Source: Robiginitomaculum sp. (GTDB taxonomy: Bacteria; Pseudomonadota; Alphaproteobacteria; Caulobacterales; Maricaulaceae). From it: a stretch of 64,000 nt of DNA. The notes under the pieces were generated by a model, which ran no database searches, was not told the origin of the DNA, and saw only the letters and a program-made list of their open reading frames with translations. A program made the position numbers and the translations under genes. The stretch's first letter is position 1; each line of letters opens with the position of its first letter. The DNA lies in assembly GCA_030949705.1 (NCBI GenBank), contig JAUZSF010000026.1:117210-181209 (forward strand). Direction: 5' to 3'. This document shows positions 24,718-33,386 of the stretch, piece after piece.

Positions 24718-26132
24718 GCGGCCAGCTCCTTGCGCAAAATATCGCCAATCATTTCTATGGCCGCATCACGGCCCTCGCGTATGGCCCAGACCACCAGCGA
24801 GGCCCCGCGCACACAATCCCCGGCGGCATACACCCGCGCCAGCGAGGTTTCATAGCCATTACGACCGATTGCCAATGTGCCCCACTGGGTGGTTTCCAGA
24901 TCCGGCGCGGCGTATTTGGCCGGCAGGTCTTCGGGGGTAAAGCCCAGCGCCGTAATGACCATATCGGCGGGCAGGGCAAAGGCGCTTTGCGGCACTTCTT
25001 CGGGCAGGGCCCGGCCATCGCTTTGCGGCGCGCCCAATTGCATGCGCACGGCTCTGATCTCGGTGGGGGTATCGCCCGCCCCATGAATGGCCTTGGGGGC
25101 CGCCAGCCAGAAAAACTCCACCCCTTCCTCGCGGGCGTTTTGCAGCTCTTTACGGGAGCCGGGCATGTTTTCCTCGTCGCGCCGGTAAAGACAGACAACC
25201 TTTTTTGCTCCCTGGCGTACTGCGGTGCGCACACAATCCATGGCCGTATCGCCGCCGCCAATGACCACCACATTCTTGTTGCGGGCATCCAGGCGACCGC
25301 TCTCGAACCCCTCAACCGGATCGCCAAAACCCAGACGATTGGCGCTGATCAGATAATCCAGCGCCGGCACGATCATGTTTTCGCTGGCCCCGGGTACGCT
25401 CAGCTGGCGCGCCTGATAAACCCCGCCGGCCAACAGCACCGCATCATGCTGGCGACGCAGATCCGACAGGGTGACATCCTTGCCGACCTCACAGTTTAAA
25501 TGAAATTTCACGCCGCTTTGCACCAGCCATTCGGTACGGCGCAGCACCACCGTCTTTTCCAGTTTGAACGAAGGTATGCCATAGGTCAGCAGGCCGCCCG
25601 GGCGGTCGGCGCGCTCAAAAATTTCCACTTGAAAGCCATTTTCGCGCAACATGGCGGCGGCGGCCAGTCCGGCCGGACCAGAGCCGACAATGGCCACCGA
25701 ATGTTTATGCTCGACCGGCGGGGCGATAGGGCTGATCCAGCCTTCGCGCCAAGCCTGTTCGCTCAGAGCGGTTTCCACCGCGCCAATGGTAATGGCCCCA
25801 AACCCGGCCTGGCCAGGCACACAGGCCTGTTCGCATAAACGATCCTGGGGGCAGATGCGCCCGCAAATCTCGGGTAGAGTGTTGGTGGCATTGCTCAAAA
25901 CCCAGGCGGCATGTTCCTGCCCTTCGGCGGCCAGGTTCAGCCAGTCGGGTATGTTATTGTCCAAAGGACAGCCCGATTGGCAAAAGGGCACGCCGCAGCC
26001 GGCACAGCGTTCAGACTGAGCGTGCAGGTTTTGCACATCCAGAGTTGCTGAGATTTCGTCAAAATCAGCGATTCGTTCAGCGCGATCCCGGCGCGGCGGT
26101 GAACGCCGTTCGGTTTGGGCAAACCTTAGCAT
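24714..26132 (-). CDS. gltD: GltD, glutamate synthase (NADPH) small subunit
   Basis: A 472-residue flavoprotein that passes electrons from NADPH to GltB. The N-terminal cysteine-rich region (CAGCGVPFCQSGCPL, then CGRICPQDRLCEQAC) holds two 4Fe-4S clusters. FAD- and NADPH-binding motifs follow (VAIVGSGPAGLAAA and VVVIGGGDTAMDC), and the C-terminal GDCVRGASLVVWAI closes the FAD site. It is the first gene of the gltD-gltB operon. About 450 bases separate it from the divergent thr leader. Confidence 0.97.
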   Translation of the reverse strand: MLRFAQTERRSPPRRDRAERIADFDEISATLDVQNLHAQSERCAGCGVPFCQSGCPLDNNIPDWLNLAAEGQEHAAWVLSNATNTLPEICGRICPQDRLCEQACVPGQAGFGAITIGAVETALSEQAWREGWISPIAPPVEHKHSVAIVGSGPAGLAAAAMLRENGFQVEIFERADRPGGLLTYGIPSFKLEKTVVLRRTEWLVQSGVKFHLNCEVGKDVTLSDLRRQHDAVLLAGGVYQARQLSVPGASENMIVPALDYLISANRLGFGDPVEGFESGRLDARNKNVVVIGGGDTAMDCVRTAVRQGAKKVVCLYRRDEENMPGSRKELQNAREEGVEFFWLAAPKAIHGAGDTPTEIRAVRMQLGAPQSDGRALPEEVPQSAFALPADMVITALGFTPEDLPAKYAAPDLETTQWGTLAIGRNGYETSLARVYAAGDCVRGASLVVWAIREGRDAAIEMIGDILRKELAA

Positions 26133-26587
26133 GAGTACTCCACGAAAACTGAGGCCGCACGGTCCATAGTTTTTCTATGATCCAGACGGCCTTGGCCAAA
26201 TGGCGTTTGCCACATGGCACTGGAAGGACAATGATCCTTCGGGCGTTCCCTCTCATTGCCGGCGGCCTTGTCGGCTGTTCTCTGGCGCGTCTGCACAATG
26301 GCCAAGGGCGCGCCCGCTTCGGCAAATGATGGATTTATCCTAATTGGCATTTTCGCAAAGTGCAAGTTTATGCCATTTGACGTGACAAAAGTGACACATT
26401 TATGCGCAGAAATATAAAAGGATGCAGGATGGGGGTTGATCTTTCCTGTCCCATGCATTTAGAGAACATTTACCAGTTGACGTCATGTTGGCTGGAGAAC
26501 CATTGTGGACAGGATAAAGCCATGTGCCTTTTTGGCCAAATGACGTTTAATCTTTCCAGCGGACGCAGCGCGCGGCCGCAATCCACC
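26133..26587. other. Divergent gltD / thr operon regulatory region
   Basis: I see no credible gene here; the frames that exist are short and lack family features. The stretch should hold the promoters of gltD (minus) and the thr leader (plus). A direct repeat TTGGCCAAATGRCGTTT occurs at 26192-26208 and 26532-26548, differing at one base. TTGACG at 26477-26482 could be a -35 for the thr transcript, with CATTGT at 26501-26506 as a weak -10. An earlier in-frame ATG for the leader peptide is at 26521, preceded by AGGA. Confidence 0.4.
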
Positions 26588-26650
26588 ATGCCCGGCACCA
26601 TTACCATTACAATTATGACAACAGGCCTCACACGGGGCGGTTTGGAATGA
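26588..26650 (+). CDS. thrL: Threonine-rich leader peptide of the thr operon
   Basis: A 20-residue frame reads MPGTITITIMTTGLTRGGLE. Eight of the nine residues 4-12 are Thr or Ile (all but the Met), the pattern of E. coli ThrL, whose translation senses charged tRNA-Thr and tRNA-Ile. It lies 42 bases upstream of an intrinsic terminator, and thrA follows directly. The ATG at 26588 has no strong ribosome site; starting at the in-frame ATG at 26521, with AGGA at good spacing, would give a 42-residue leader with the same Thr/Ile run. Ribosome stalling at the run would favour read-through into thrABC. Confidence 0.8.
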   Translation: MPGTITITIMTTGLTRGGLE

Positions 26651-26680
26651 TCTAGGGCATTTACAAAATTGATCGTTTTA

Positions 26681-26714
26681 AACCCGCTCCGCAAAACCCG
26701 CAGGCGGGTTTTTT
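26681..26714 (+). terminator. Attenuator terminator of the thr operon
   Basis: AAAACCCG (26693-26700) pairs with CGGGTTTT (26705-26712) across a CAGG loop, and T continues to 26714. A second AACCCGC copy at 26681-26687 could compete for the same GCGGGTT strand, and the GGGGCGGTTT at the end of the leader frame could pair with these C-rich segments. Mutually exclusive structures of the attenuation kind are therefore possible. The exact antiterminator needs folding analysis. The thrA start lies 29 bases after the T-run. Confidence 0.8.
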
Positions 26715-26742
26715 AATGCGCGCACCTTCTGGAGAAATAAAA

Positions 26743-28515
26743 ATGCGTCCGACCATAGTAAAAGATAACCAGCCACTGCCATCGAACCTCGCGGTTCTAA
26801 AATTTGGCGGTTCGGTGCTGAGCGATGCTCAGGCCGTGCACTCGGCTGCTCATGAAATTTACCGCTTTGTGCGGCGCGGTGAAAAAGTGATTGCGGTGGT
26901 TTCGGCCATTGCCGGGGAAACGGACGCCCTGATGGCACTGGCCAAGGATGTTGGCGGCTGTGAAAACGCGCCGGGCAAGGCTTCGCTGTTGCGGCTGGGT
27001 GAAATTCGCGCCGCGGCGCTACTGGCGCTGGCGCTGGAACGCGTTGGTCTGGATGCCCGCGCGGTGGACCCGGCCGAGATTGATCTTCGTGCCGAAGGCA
27101 GCCCTGATGATGCAGGATTATGCGGGCTTAACCATGATCGCCTGGCTGCGCTGCTGGCGGCTCATGAAGTGCTGATTGTGCCAGGCTTTAGCGGTGTTCT
27201 GGAAGATGGCCAGCCGGCCTTGCTGGGTCGTGGCGGTACCGACCTTAGTGCGGTGTACCTGGGCGTGGCCCTGAATGCCAAGCGGGTGCGCCTGATCAAG
27301 GATGTGGACGGGCTTTATGCCGGCGATCCCAAAACCGATCCCAATCCCCGCCGTTTTGGCCAGATCAATTGGGAAGATGCCCGCGAAATCTGTGGTCATT
27401 CCATCCAGGACCATGCACTGGAATATGCCCAGAAACATGATTTGCGGCTGGAAATTGCGGCCTCGGCCCGTGCCTTTGACACTCGTATTGCCCCCAACAG
27501 CGCGTCTTCGCACGCCCCGGCCCAGACCCGCAAGCTGAAAGTCGCGCTCTTGGGGTTTGGCACCGTGGGCGAAGGCGTGTATGCGCATCTGGATCGTCAT
27601 CAGGACCTTTTCGAAGTCAGCGGTATTCTGGTTCGGGATGCCGCCAAAGAGCGCGACAGTAATGCCCCGGCCCATTTGATCAGCACCGATGCGGGCGAAG
27701 TGTTCGCCACGCGGCCCGATATTGTGGTGGAAATGATTGGTGGTGTGGATGCGGCGGATGCCTTTATCCTGAATGCCTTTTTTGGCGGTGCCGATGTGGT
27801 TTCGGCCAACAAGGCGGTGATGGCCGCCAATTATGACAATCTGCATGCGGCGGCAGCCCGCGCCGGACGCGCCTTGCGTTACAGCGCGGCGGTGGGTGGC
27901 GGTGTTCCCATGCTGGAGGCTCTGGATCAGGCCCGCAAAAACGGTGGCGTGGCTTCGGTTCAGGGGGTGATTAATGGCACGGCGAATTTCATTCTGGATC
28001 GACTGGCCGAAGGTTGCCCGTTTGATCAGGCGGTCCGCGAGGCCCAGGAAAAAGGTTTTGCCGAAGCTGATCCTTCGGCGGATCTGGATGGCGATGATGC
28101 GGCGGCTAAATTATGCCTGATGGCACGCCACGGTTTTGAAATGCCCTTGCGGGCCAATCAGATCAGCCTGGAAAGCCTAAGCGATCTGGATCAGGCCAGC
28201 ATTGATGCAGCCCGCGAGGCGGGCAAGGTCATTCGCCAGATCAGCGAGATCCGCCGTGATGACAAAGGCGCCCTGCATGCCAGTGTTTCGTTACAGGCGC
28301 TGGACAAGGATCATTACCTGGCTGCTGCCAAAGGCGAACAGAACCGCCTTGTCATCAACCTGCAAAATGGGCAAAACCTTTTCTTACGTGGCAAAGGCGC
28401 TGGGCGCTGGCCAACGGCCGAAGCGGTGATGGCTGATCTTTTGGATATCCATCGTCTGCGCGGTCAATATGAAGAGAATGTGAGCGTGCGTGCACCGGAA
28501 CCGGCCTGCGCGTAA
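26743..28515 (+). CDS. thrA: ThrA-like aspartokinase-homoserine dehydrogenase fusion lacking ACT domains
   Basis: A 590-residue fusion. Residues about 16-250 form an amino-acid-kinase domain with KFGGS (20-24), VVSAIAGETDAL, LLGRGGTDLSAVYLG and IKDVDGLYAGDPK, as in aspartokinases. Residues about 264-590 are a homoserine dehydrogenase: LLGFGTVGEG for NAD(P), SANKAV, AAVGGGVPMLEAL, INGTANFIL and the DLDGDDAAAKL catalytic segment. E. coli ThrA is about 820 residues because an ACT-containing regulatory region of some 200 residues joins the two enzymes; that region is absent here, and there is none at the C-terminus. The ATG at 26743 has GGAG 8 bases upstream. Aspartokinase activity is inferred; the HPR-type segment is divergent (QDHALEYAQ). 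Confidence 0.85.
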   Translation: MRPTIVKDNQPLPSNLAVLKFGGSVLSDAQAVHSAAHEIYRFVRRGEKVIAVVSAIAGETDALMALAKDVGGCENAPGKASLLRLGEIRAAALLALALERVGLDARAVDPAEIDLRAEGSPDDAGLCGLNHDRLAALLAAHEVLIVPGFSGVLEDGQPALLGRGGTDLSAVYLGVALNAKRVRLIKDVDGLYAGDPKTDPNPRRFGQINWEDAREICGHSIQDHALEYAQKHDLRLEIAASARAFDTRIAPNSASSHAPAQTRKLKVALLGFGTVGEGVYAHLDRHQDLFEVSGILVRDAAKERDSNAPAHLISTDAGEVFATRPDIVVEMIGGVDAADAFILNAFFGGADVVSANKAVMAANYDNLHAAAARAGRALRYSAAVGGGVPMLEALDQARKNGGVASVQGVINGTANFILDRLAEGCPFDQAVREAQEKGFAEADPSADLDGDDAAAKLCLMARHGFEMPLRANQISLESLSDLDQASIDAAREAGKVIRQISEIRRDDKGALHASVSLQALDKDHYLAAAKGEQNRLVINLQNGQNLFLRGKGAGRWPTAEAVMADLLDIHRLRGQYEENVSVRAPEPACA

Positions 28516-28541
28516 ACGCGCCGGCAGGGTAGGGATTATTA

Positions 28542-29477
28542 GTGACGCACCATATTGTGAGCGCGCGCGCGCCGGCCAGCATTGGCAATGTCGCAGCCGG
28601 TTTTGATTGTCTGGGGCTAGCCTTTGGGGCCGCTTGGGACGAGGTCTCTGCCCATAAAACCGATGGTGTTGCCATCACCAGCCTTGGCGATGTCAGCGGC
28701 CTGGTCAGCACATTACCGCTCGAGGTGATGCGCAATACAGCCTTGCGTGCCGCCCAGGCGGTGCTGGATATGGCCGGGGCCGATTTTGGCGCACGTCTGG
28801 ACGTTGTCAAAGGCATTCCCATGAGTGCCGGCATGGGAGGCTCGGCCGCCTCTGCCGTCGCGGCGGCGCTGGCGGTGAACGCCCTGTTGCCAACCCCCCT
28901 GTCTCAGGATGAACTATTTGTCTGTGCCATGCAGGGCGAGGCCGCCTCGGCCAACCCGCCGCCCCCCGATAATGTGGCCGCGGTGCTTTATGGCGGGCTG
29001 GTCCTGATCGGCGATGGCACACCGCAAAAGGTTACCCCCATTCCTTTGCCCAAAGATCTTGTTTGCGTGCTGTTTCATCCGGCCCTGAAAGTCAAAACCG
29101 ATGATGCCCGCAATATCCTGACCCCTGATGTGCCGTTGGGAACCACGGTGGCACAAATGCGCCATGTGGGCGGCCTGGTTGCCGGGTGTTTTTTGAATGA
29201 TCTGGACATGATCGGGCAAAACCTGCGCGATGGTCTGATTGAGCCGCAACGGGCCTCTTTGGTGCCGCCCTTTGGCGCGGTCAAGGCGGCGGCGCTGGAG
29301 AATGGCGCGCTGGGCTGTTCGCTTTCCGGCTCTGGCCCTTCGGTATTTGCCTGGGTGGAAAGCCAAAAACGGGATGCGGTTGAAAAGGCCATGCAGGATG
29401 CCTTTGGTGCGGCCGATTGTGCGGTAGATGTATATGTTTCGGCGCTGCAGCCCTGCATAGCGGAGATCATGACCTGA
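28542..29477 (+). CDS. thrB: ThrB, homoserine kinase (GHMP family)
   Basis: A 311-residue GHMP kinase with the N-terminal ARAPASIGNVAAGFDCLGLA motif, the ATP-binding loop PMSAGMGGSAAS and the C-terminal GCSLSGSGPSVFAW motif, as in E. coli ThrB. It phosphorylates homoserine. Many alphaproteobacteria instead use the unrelated APH-fold homoserine kinase, so this type together with thrA-thrB-thrC order points to a gammaproteobacterial-style operon. The GTG start at 28542 follows AGGG; the stop overlaps thrC (TGATG). Confidence 0.93.
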   Translation: MTHHIVSARAPASIGNVAAGFDCLGLAFGAAWDEVSAHKTDGVAITSLGDVSGLVSTLPLEVMRNTALRAAQAVLDMAGADFGARLDVVKGIPMSAGMGGSAASAVAAALAVNALLPTPLSQDELFVCAMQGEAASANPPPPDNVAAVLYGGLVLIGDGTPQKVTPIPLPKDLVCVLFHPALKVKTDDARNILTPDVPLGTTVAQMRHVGGLVAGCFLNDLDMIGQNLRDGLIEPQRASLVPPFGAVKAAALENGALGCSLSGSGPSVFAWVESQKRDAVEKAMQDAFGAADCAVDVYVSALQPCIAEIMT

Positions 29478-30760
29478 TGAAGTTTAACAGCACCAAGGGT
29501 CAAAGCCCGTCTTTGCCGGTCTCCAAAGCCATGTTGATGGGCGCTGCCCCCGATGGCGGGCTGTATGTGCCGCAAAAATTTCCTAGCTTTACCCCCAATG
29601 ACTTTGGCGATGCCAATGACCTGCCCGCCATTGCCCATACGTTGCTTTCCCCGTTTTTTGCGGGCGATGTGCTGGCCGATGCACTCAAAGATATCTGCGC
29701 CCAGGTTTTTGATTTTCCGGCCCCCTTGGTGGCAATGGATGAAAACAAGCTGGCGCTGGAGCTGTTTCACGGCCCCACGGCGGCGTTCAAGGATTTTGGT
29801 GCCCGCTTTCTGGCCGCCGCCATGGATCGGCTGGCCAATGATGATCATCCGCTGACGGTGCTGGTTGCGACCTCGGGCGATACCGGCGGGGCGGTGGGCT
29901 GTGCCTTTGCCGGGGCGCGGGCCGCCAAGGTAGTGATTCTCTATCCCAAGGGCCGGGTTTCGCCATTTCAGGAATTGCAACTGACCTGCTGGCCGGGGGT
30001 ACGCGCGCTGCGTGTGGACGGGGATTTTGATGATTGCCAGCGCCTGGTCAAAGCGGCCTTTGCCGACCCGGCACTAAAAGAACGTTATGGGCTCAGTTCG
30101 GCAAACTCGATCAATATTGGTCGCCTGTTGCCGCAAATGGTCTATTACGCGGCCAGTTCGCTGGCCATTTATCGCCAGAACGGCCAAAAGGCCAATTATG
30201 TCATCCCCACCGGCAATCTGGGCAATGGCATGGCGTGCCTCTGGGCGCGGGCCTGTGGCCTGCCCATTGGCAAGGTGGTGCTGGCACAAAATGCCAACCG
30301 GGCCATGGTGCGCTTTTTTGACGAAGGGCAATATGCCCCGGCGCCGTCCATTGCCACCATCGCCAATGCCATGGATGTGGGCAACCCTTCCAACTTTGAA
30401 CGCTTTGATGCGGGGCTGGCGGCGCTGAACCATGATGTGCGCGCGCTTTCCGTGGATGATGCCACCATAAGGGCGCAAATCCGTAAAGACGCGCAGGAAA
30501 ACAACCATGACTGGTGCCCACACAGCGCCGTGGCCGCCTATGCCTATGACCAGTTGGGAGAAGACGAAAAAGCCGATCCATGGGTGATTGTCGCCACCGC
30601 GCATCCCTATAAGTTTCGCGAAATCGTGGAACCATTGGTGGGTCATGACATTGCCCCCAGCCCGGCGTTGGCCGCGATCAAGGATATGTCGATGCGTGTC
30701 CAGGACATTCCCGCTGACCTGAATGCCCTGTCCGGGGTTCTGGCAGACCTGGACGCCTAG
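29477..30760 (+). CDS. thrC: ThrC, threonine synthase
   Basis: A 427-residue fold-type II PLP enzyme converting O-phosphohomoserine to threonine. The PLP lysine lies in HGPTAAFKDFGARF. VATSGDTGGAVGCAFAG and the phosphate-binding VIPTGNLGNGMACLWA are present. The ATG at 29477 (MKFNSTKGQSPSLP) shares its A with the thrB stop, so translation is coupled; the longer frame reaching into thrB is rejected. It completes the leader-controlled thrABC operon. A second, shorter threonine synthase-like gene is at 41197. Confidence 0.94.
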   Translation: MKFNSTKGQSPSLPVSKAMLMGAAPDGGLYVPQKFPSFTPNDFGDANDLPAIAHTLLSPFFAGDVLADALKDICAQVFDFPAPLVAMDENKLALELFHGPTAAFKDFGARFLAAAMDRLANDDHPLTVLVATSGDTGGAVGCAFAGARAAKVVILYPKGRVSPFQELQLTCWPGVRALRVDGDFDDCQRLVKAAFADPALKERYGLSSANSINIGRLLPQMVYYAASSLAIYRQNGQKANYVIPTGNLGNGMACLWARACGLPIGKVVLAQNANRAMVRFFDEGQYAPAPSIATIANAMDVGNPSNFERFDAGLAALNHDVRALSVDDATIRAQIRKDAQENNHDWCPHSAVAAYAYDQLGEDEKADPWVIVATAHPYKFREIVEPLVGHDIAPSPALAAIKDMSMRVQDIPADLNALSGVLADLDA

Positions 30761-30808
30761 GCCGTGACTCCATAAACAGGGCTAATGCTCAGGGCACTTC
30801 TTTAGGAT

Positions 30809-31528
30809 TTATGCCGCCCGGCCTTTGGCTTTTTTGCAGGCATAAAGCGCTTCGTCAGCCCGTTTGATCAGTTCATCCGCGCTTAGGCCGCTTTCAAAGG
30901 GTTGTACTCCGGCGCTGGCCCCAATGCGCATGGGGCGACCATCCAGTTCAAAATCCTGCTCGCGGATCATCTCCACCAGAGAGGCCGCTTTGGCGGCGGC
31001 CCCGGCCCTGTCGGCGGCGGCCAGCAGCACGCCAAATTCATCACCGCCCAGGCGGCCGACAATATCGGTTTCGCGCACATGGTTGTTCAGTGACTTGGCC
31101 ACGGCGTGCAACACCGCATCCCCTGCCGGGTGGCCATAGGTGTCGTTAATGGCCTTGAAATCATCCAGATCAATCAGCACCAGCGCCCCAGCCAGCGAAT
31201 GCCGCTTTGCCAACGCCATAGAGCGTTTAAGCTCTCGCTTGAAGGCCCGGCGGTTATAGACCGGCAATAACGGGTCGGTATCGGCCAGGGATTCCAGCTC
31301 GGATATACGGGTTTGCAGATTGCCGGCTTCATTGTTCAGCCGGTCCACTTCGCCGATCAGGCGCAAGACGGCATTGCGCACATCGGGGCTAAGATCGGCC
31401 TGATCCAGCCCGCCAAGGGCCGTACTGGCCCGCACCGGGGTTTGCTGTTGCGCTTTCGTCGCGCCCTTTGCAGGACGCAAGGGTGCTGATTTTTCGGATT
31501 TGACTGTGTTTTTACTGTCGGCTCTCAT
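30809..31528 (-). CDS. GGDEF-domain diguanylate cyclase
   Basis: A 239-residue cytoplasmic protein: a basic, low-complexity N-terminus (about residues 1-45), a short helical segment likely to form a coiled coil (about 55-85), then a GGDEF domain with an intact active site (RLGGDEFGVLL) and the IDLDDFKAINDTYGHPAGD metal-binding region. It should make cyclic di-GMP from two GTP. No RXXD inhibitory site is obvious five residues before GGDEF, so product inhibition may be absent. There is no sensor domain and no membrane segment. The ATG at 31528 is used; the longer reading needs a TTG. Confidence 0.87.
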   Translation of the reverse strand: MRADSKNTVKSEKSAPLRPAKGATKAQQQTPVRASTALGGLDQADLSPDVRNAVLRLIGEVDRLNNEAGNLQTRISELESLADTDPLLPVYNRRAFKRELKRSMALAKRHSLAGALVLIDLDDFKAINDTYGHPAGDAVLHAVAKSLNNHVRETDIVGRLGGDEFGVLLAAADRAGAAAKAASLVEMIREQDFELDGRPMRIGASAGVQPFESGLSADELIKRADEALYACKKAKGRAA

Positions 31529-31679
31529 GGCATGCCCATCGCACAAAGAACAATTGACGCATACTGTGCGCAGATGCGGTTAAGAAAGCGTCAACCATAG
31601 CCATTGACAGCATCCGGGTCCAGATTTATCCAGACGCAAGGGGCCTGACCCCGCCATTGCCAGACGGTGAGGAACCGCC

Positions 31680-32189
31680 ATGACAACCAAAACCATCTCC
31701 CAAAATCAAACTTTTGATGTCGCCATATTGATGGGCTCGCAATCGGATTGGCCGATCATGAAAGAGGCCGCCGATATGCTGGATATGCTGGGCATTTCCA
31801 ATGAGGCGCGCATTATCTCGGCCCATCGCACCCCGGAAAAACTGCGTGACTTCGCCATGGGCGCCAAGGATGCCGGGTTCAAGGTGATTATCGCCGGGGC
31901 CGGCGGCGCGGCACATTTGCCCGGTGTTACCGCTTCGATGACCTTGCTGCCCGTGCTTGGCGTGCCGGTGTTGGGCAAATCTTTGAGCGGCGCGGATGCG
32001 CTTTATTCCATCGTGCAAATGCCGGGCGGCATTCCCGTCGGCTGTCTGGGTATTGGCGCAGCGGGCGCAAAAAATGCGGCCCTATTGGCCGCGGCCATGC
32101 TGGCCACCACGGATGATGCCCTGCACGCGCGCCTGCAGGCCTGGCGTGATGACATGGTGAAAAACGCCCGCGAATTTCCGGTGGATTGA
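31680..32189 (+). CDS. purE: PurE, N5-carboxyaminoimidazole ribonucleotide mutase
   Basis: A 169-residue class I PurE with [14 protein letters not shown] at the N-terminus, [10 protein letters not shown] and the [10 protein letters not shown] loop. It moves the carboxyl group of N5-CAIR to give CAIR in purine synthesis. The start has GAGGAA 8 bases upstream. purK, which usually follows, is not present here; the next feature is a palindromic repeat. Confidence 0.95.
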   Translation: MTTKTISQNQTFDVAILMGSQSDWPIMKEAADMLDMLGISNEARIISAHRTPEKLRDFAMGAKDAGFKVIIAGAGGAAHLPGVTASMTLLPVLGVPVLGKSLSGADALYSIVQMPGGIPVGCLGIGAAGAKNAALLAAAMLATTDDALHARLQAWRDDMVKNAREFPVD

Positions 32190-32211
32190 AGCAAAAATAA
32201 ATACTCGTGGT

Positions 32212-32289
32212 GTCATTACCCGATTTATTCGGGTAATCCAGAAGGATAAATAGGCGGCACTGGATTGTTGGGACAAGCCCGGCAATGAC
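32212..32289. repeat. Palindromic intergenic repeat with ATCCAG/CTGGAT core
   Basis: A 78-bp element between convergent purE and the COQ9-family gene. It begins GTCATTACCCGA and ends CCCGGCAATGAC, so the ends are inverted. The inner ATCCAG and CTGGAT are also inverted, around a variable AAGGATAAATAGGCGGCA centre. The first half forms its own stem (ATTACCCGA/TTCGGGTAAT). This outline is a common alphaproteobacterial intergenic repeat. Confidence 0.65.
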
Positions 32290-32305
32290 AGGGTTGTGGT
32301 TTACC

Positions 32306-32983
32306 TTACATCCGCCGGGGGCGAGCCTTGCCAGTGCCATAGCGAAAGCGGGACAAGACGGCCAGGGGGTCTGGCCATTTTTCCTTGGCCTTGCGCACCT
32401 TGCCCTTGAAGCGTTCAAACTGCATGACGTTTTCAATGCGCCGGTCCAGAAACCGGTCTGTGCGTTCGTCATCACCTTCGAACCACACCATCATGGTCGA
32501 GCCCAGTACCGCCGATAAAATCGCCCGCTTGGTATAATAGTTATAATCGGTGGACGGATCGCCCAGCGCCCGCCAGATGGCATCAGCACTTTGCCAGAGC
32601 AGCCGTTTGCCAACCATCAGGGCATCGGGGGTGGCCAGACGGGCGGCGGCGCGGCTGGCGGCCTCGCGGTTCTCTTCGCCAATGACATCAAGACGGGTAC
32701 GCACCGCAAAGGTTACCCGCTCGCGCACCCGCATGGTGCTCAGGTCGGCCCCTTCCAGCGTGGCCAACATATTGCGATCCAGTTCGCGGGACCAATAGCG
32801 CAAAAGATCGACAACCCCGCGCGGGCAGGCGAGCTCCACCGCCCCCGGATCGGTCTTGATTTCCTGCGCCGCGCTTTGTAAGGCGGCCGCTGTCCAGCCC
32901 TCAAAGGCAGCCCGTGACAGCATGGCATCCAGCAATACCGCACGGATTTTATCCAGATGGGGCTGATCAGACAGATGATTCAT
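32306..32983 (-). CDS. COQ9-family protein (rpsU-divergent)
   Basis: A 225-residue TetR-like-fold protein of the COQ9 family, which binds lipids and supports ubiquinone synthesis by assisting the Coq7 hydroxylase. Diagnostic segments are LSRAAFEGWTAAALQSAAQE near the N-terminus and SADAIWRALGDPSTDYNYYTKRAIL near the C-terminus. The alphaproteobacterial members are known as rpsU-divergently transcribed proteins, and rpsU is indeed divergent here. The ATG at 32983 is preferred for its ribosome site (GAGAG); an ATG at 33007 would add eight residues. Confidence 0.88.
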   Translation of the reverse strand: MNHLSDQPHLDKIRAVLLDAMLSRAAFEGWTAAALQSAAQEIKTDPGAVELACPRGVVDLLRYWSRELDRNMLATLEGADLSTMRVRERVTFAVRTRLDVIGEENREAASRAAARLATPDALMVGKRLLWQSADAIWRALGDPSTDYNYYTKRAILSAVLGSTMMVWFEGDDERTDRFLDRRIENVMQFERFKGKVRKAKEKWPDPLAVLSRFRYGTGKARPRRM

Positions 32984-33136
32984 CGTGACTCTCGCTTCTT
33001 TTCGCATTCCTGGCGCTGGACAGAGCCTGCCGTGTTTGGTATGTGCGGCGCCTCATGAGGTCTGCGGACCCTGTGAGAGGCAGTAACTGCCATAATTTAA
33101 CACCGTTTACGACCATACCGGCTGGAGGACTGAGCC

Positions 33137-33356
33137 ATCGTTCAGATATTTGTGCGCGACAACAATGTCGATCAGGCATTGAAGGCACTCAAGAAAAAAA
33201 ATGCAGCGCGAAGGTACTTTCCGCGAAATGAAGCGCCGCAATTATTATGAAAAACCATCGGAAAAGCGCGCCCGTCAAAAGGCCGAAGCGCTGCGCCGTG
33301 CCCGCAAGCTGGCGCGCAAACGCGCTATCCGTGAAGGCCTGATCGCAGGCAAATAA
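33137..33356 (+). pseudogene. rpsU: RpsU, 30S ribosomal protein S21 (frame broken in an A-run, ATC at the start position)
   Basis: After removing one A, this encodes a normal 72-residue S21: [20 protein letters not shown], then [20 protein letters not shown], then a basic tail ending IREGLIAGK. The frame breaks at eight A (33194-33201) where seven are needed. The codon where the initiator Met of S21 homologues falls is ATC (33137-33139), 8 bases after a strong GGAGG (33124-33128); there is no ATG, GTG or TTG in that position. The first in-frame GTG would remove the conserved N-terminus. S21 works in 30S initiation. Loss of function is unlikely; both anomalies may be base-call errors. Confidence 0.85.
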
Positions 33357-33386
33357 TCTGATTTTGGGCCTTTGTCCCAAATTCAA

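Noticed and set aside
26126..26458. Minus-strand 110-codon frame upstream of gltD.
   Set aside because: No ribosome site, no recognisable domain, and it overlaps the gltD start and its promoter region; better explained as regulatory DNA.
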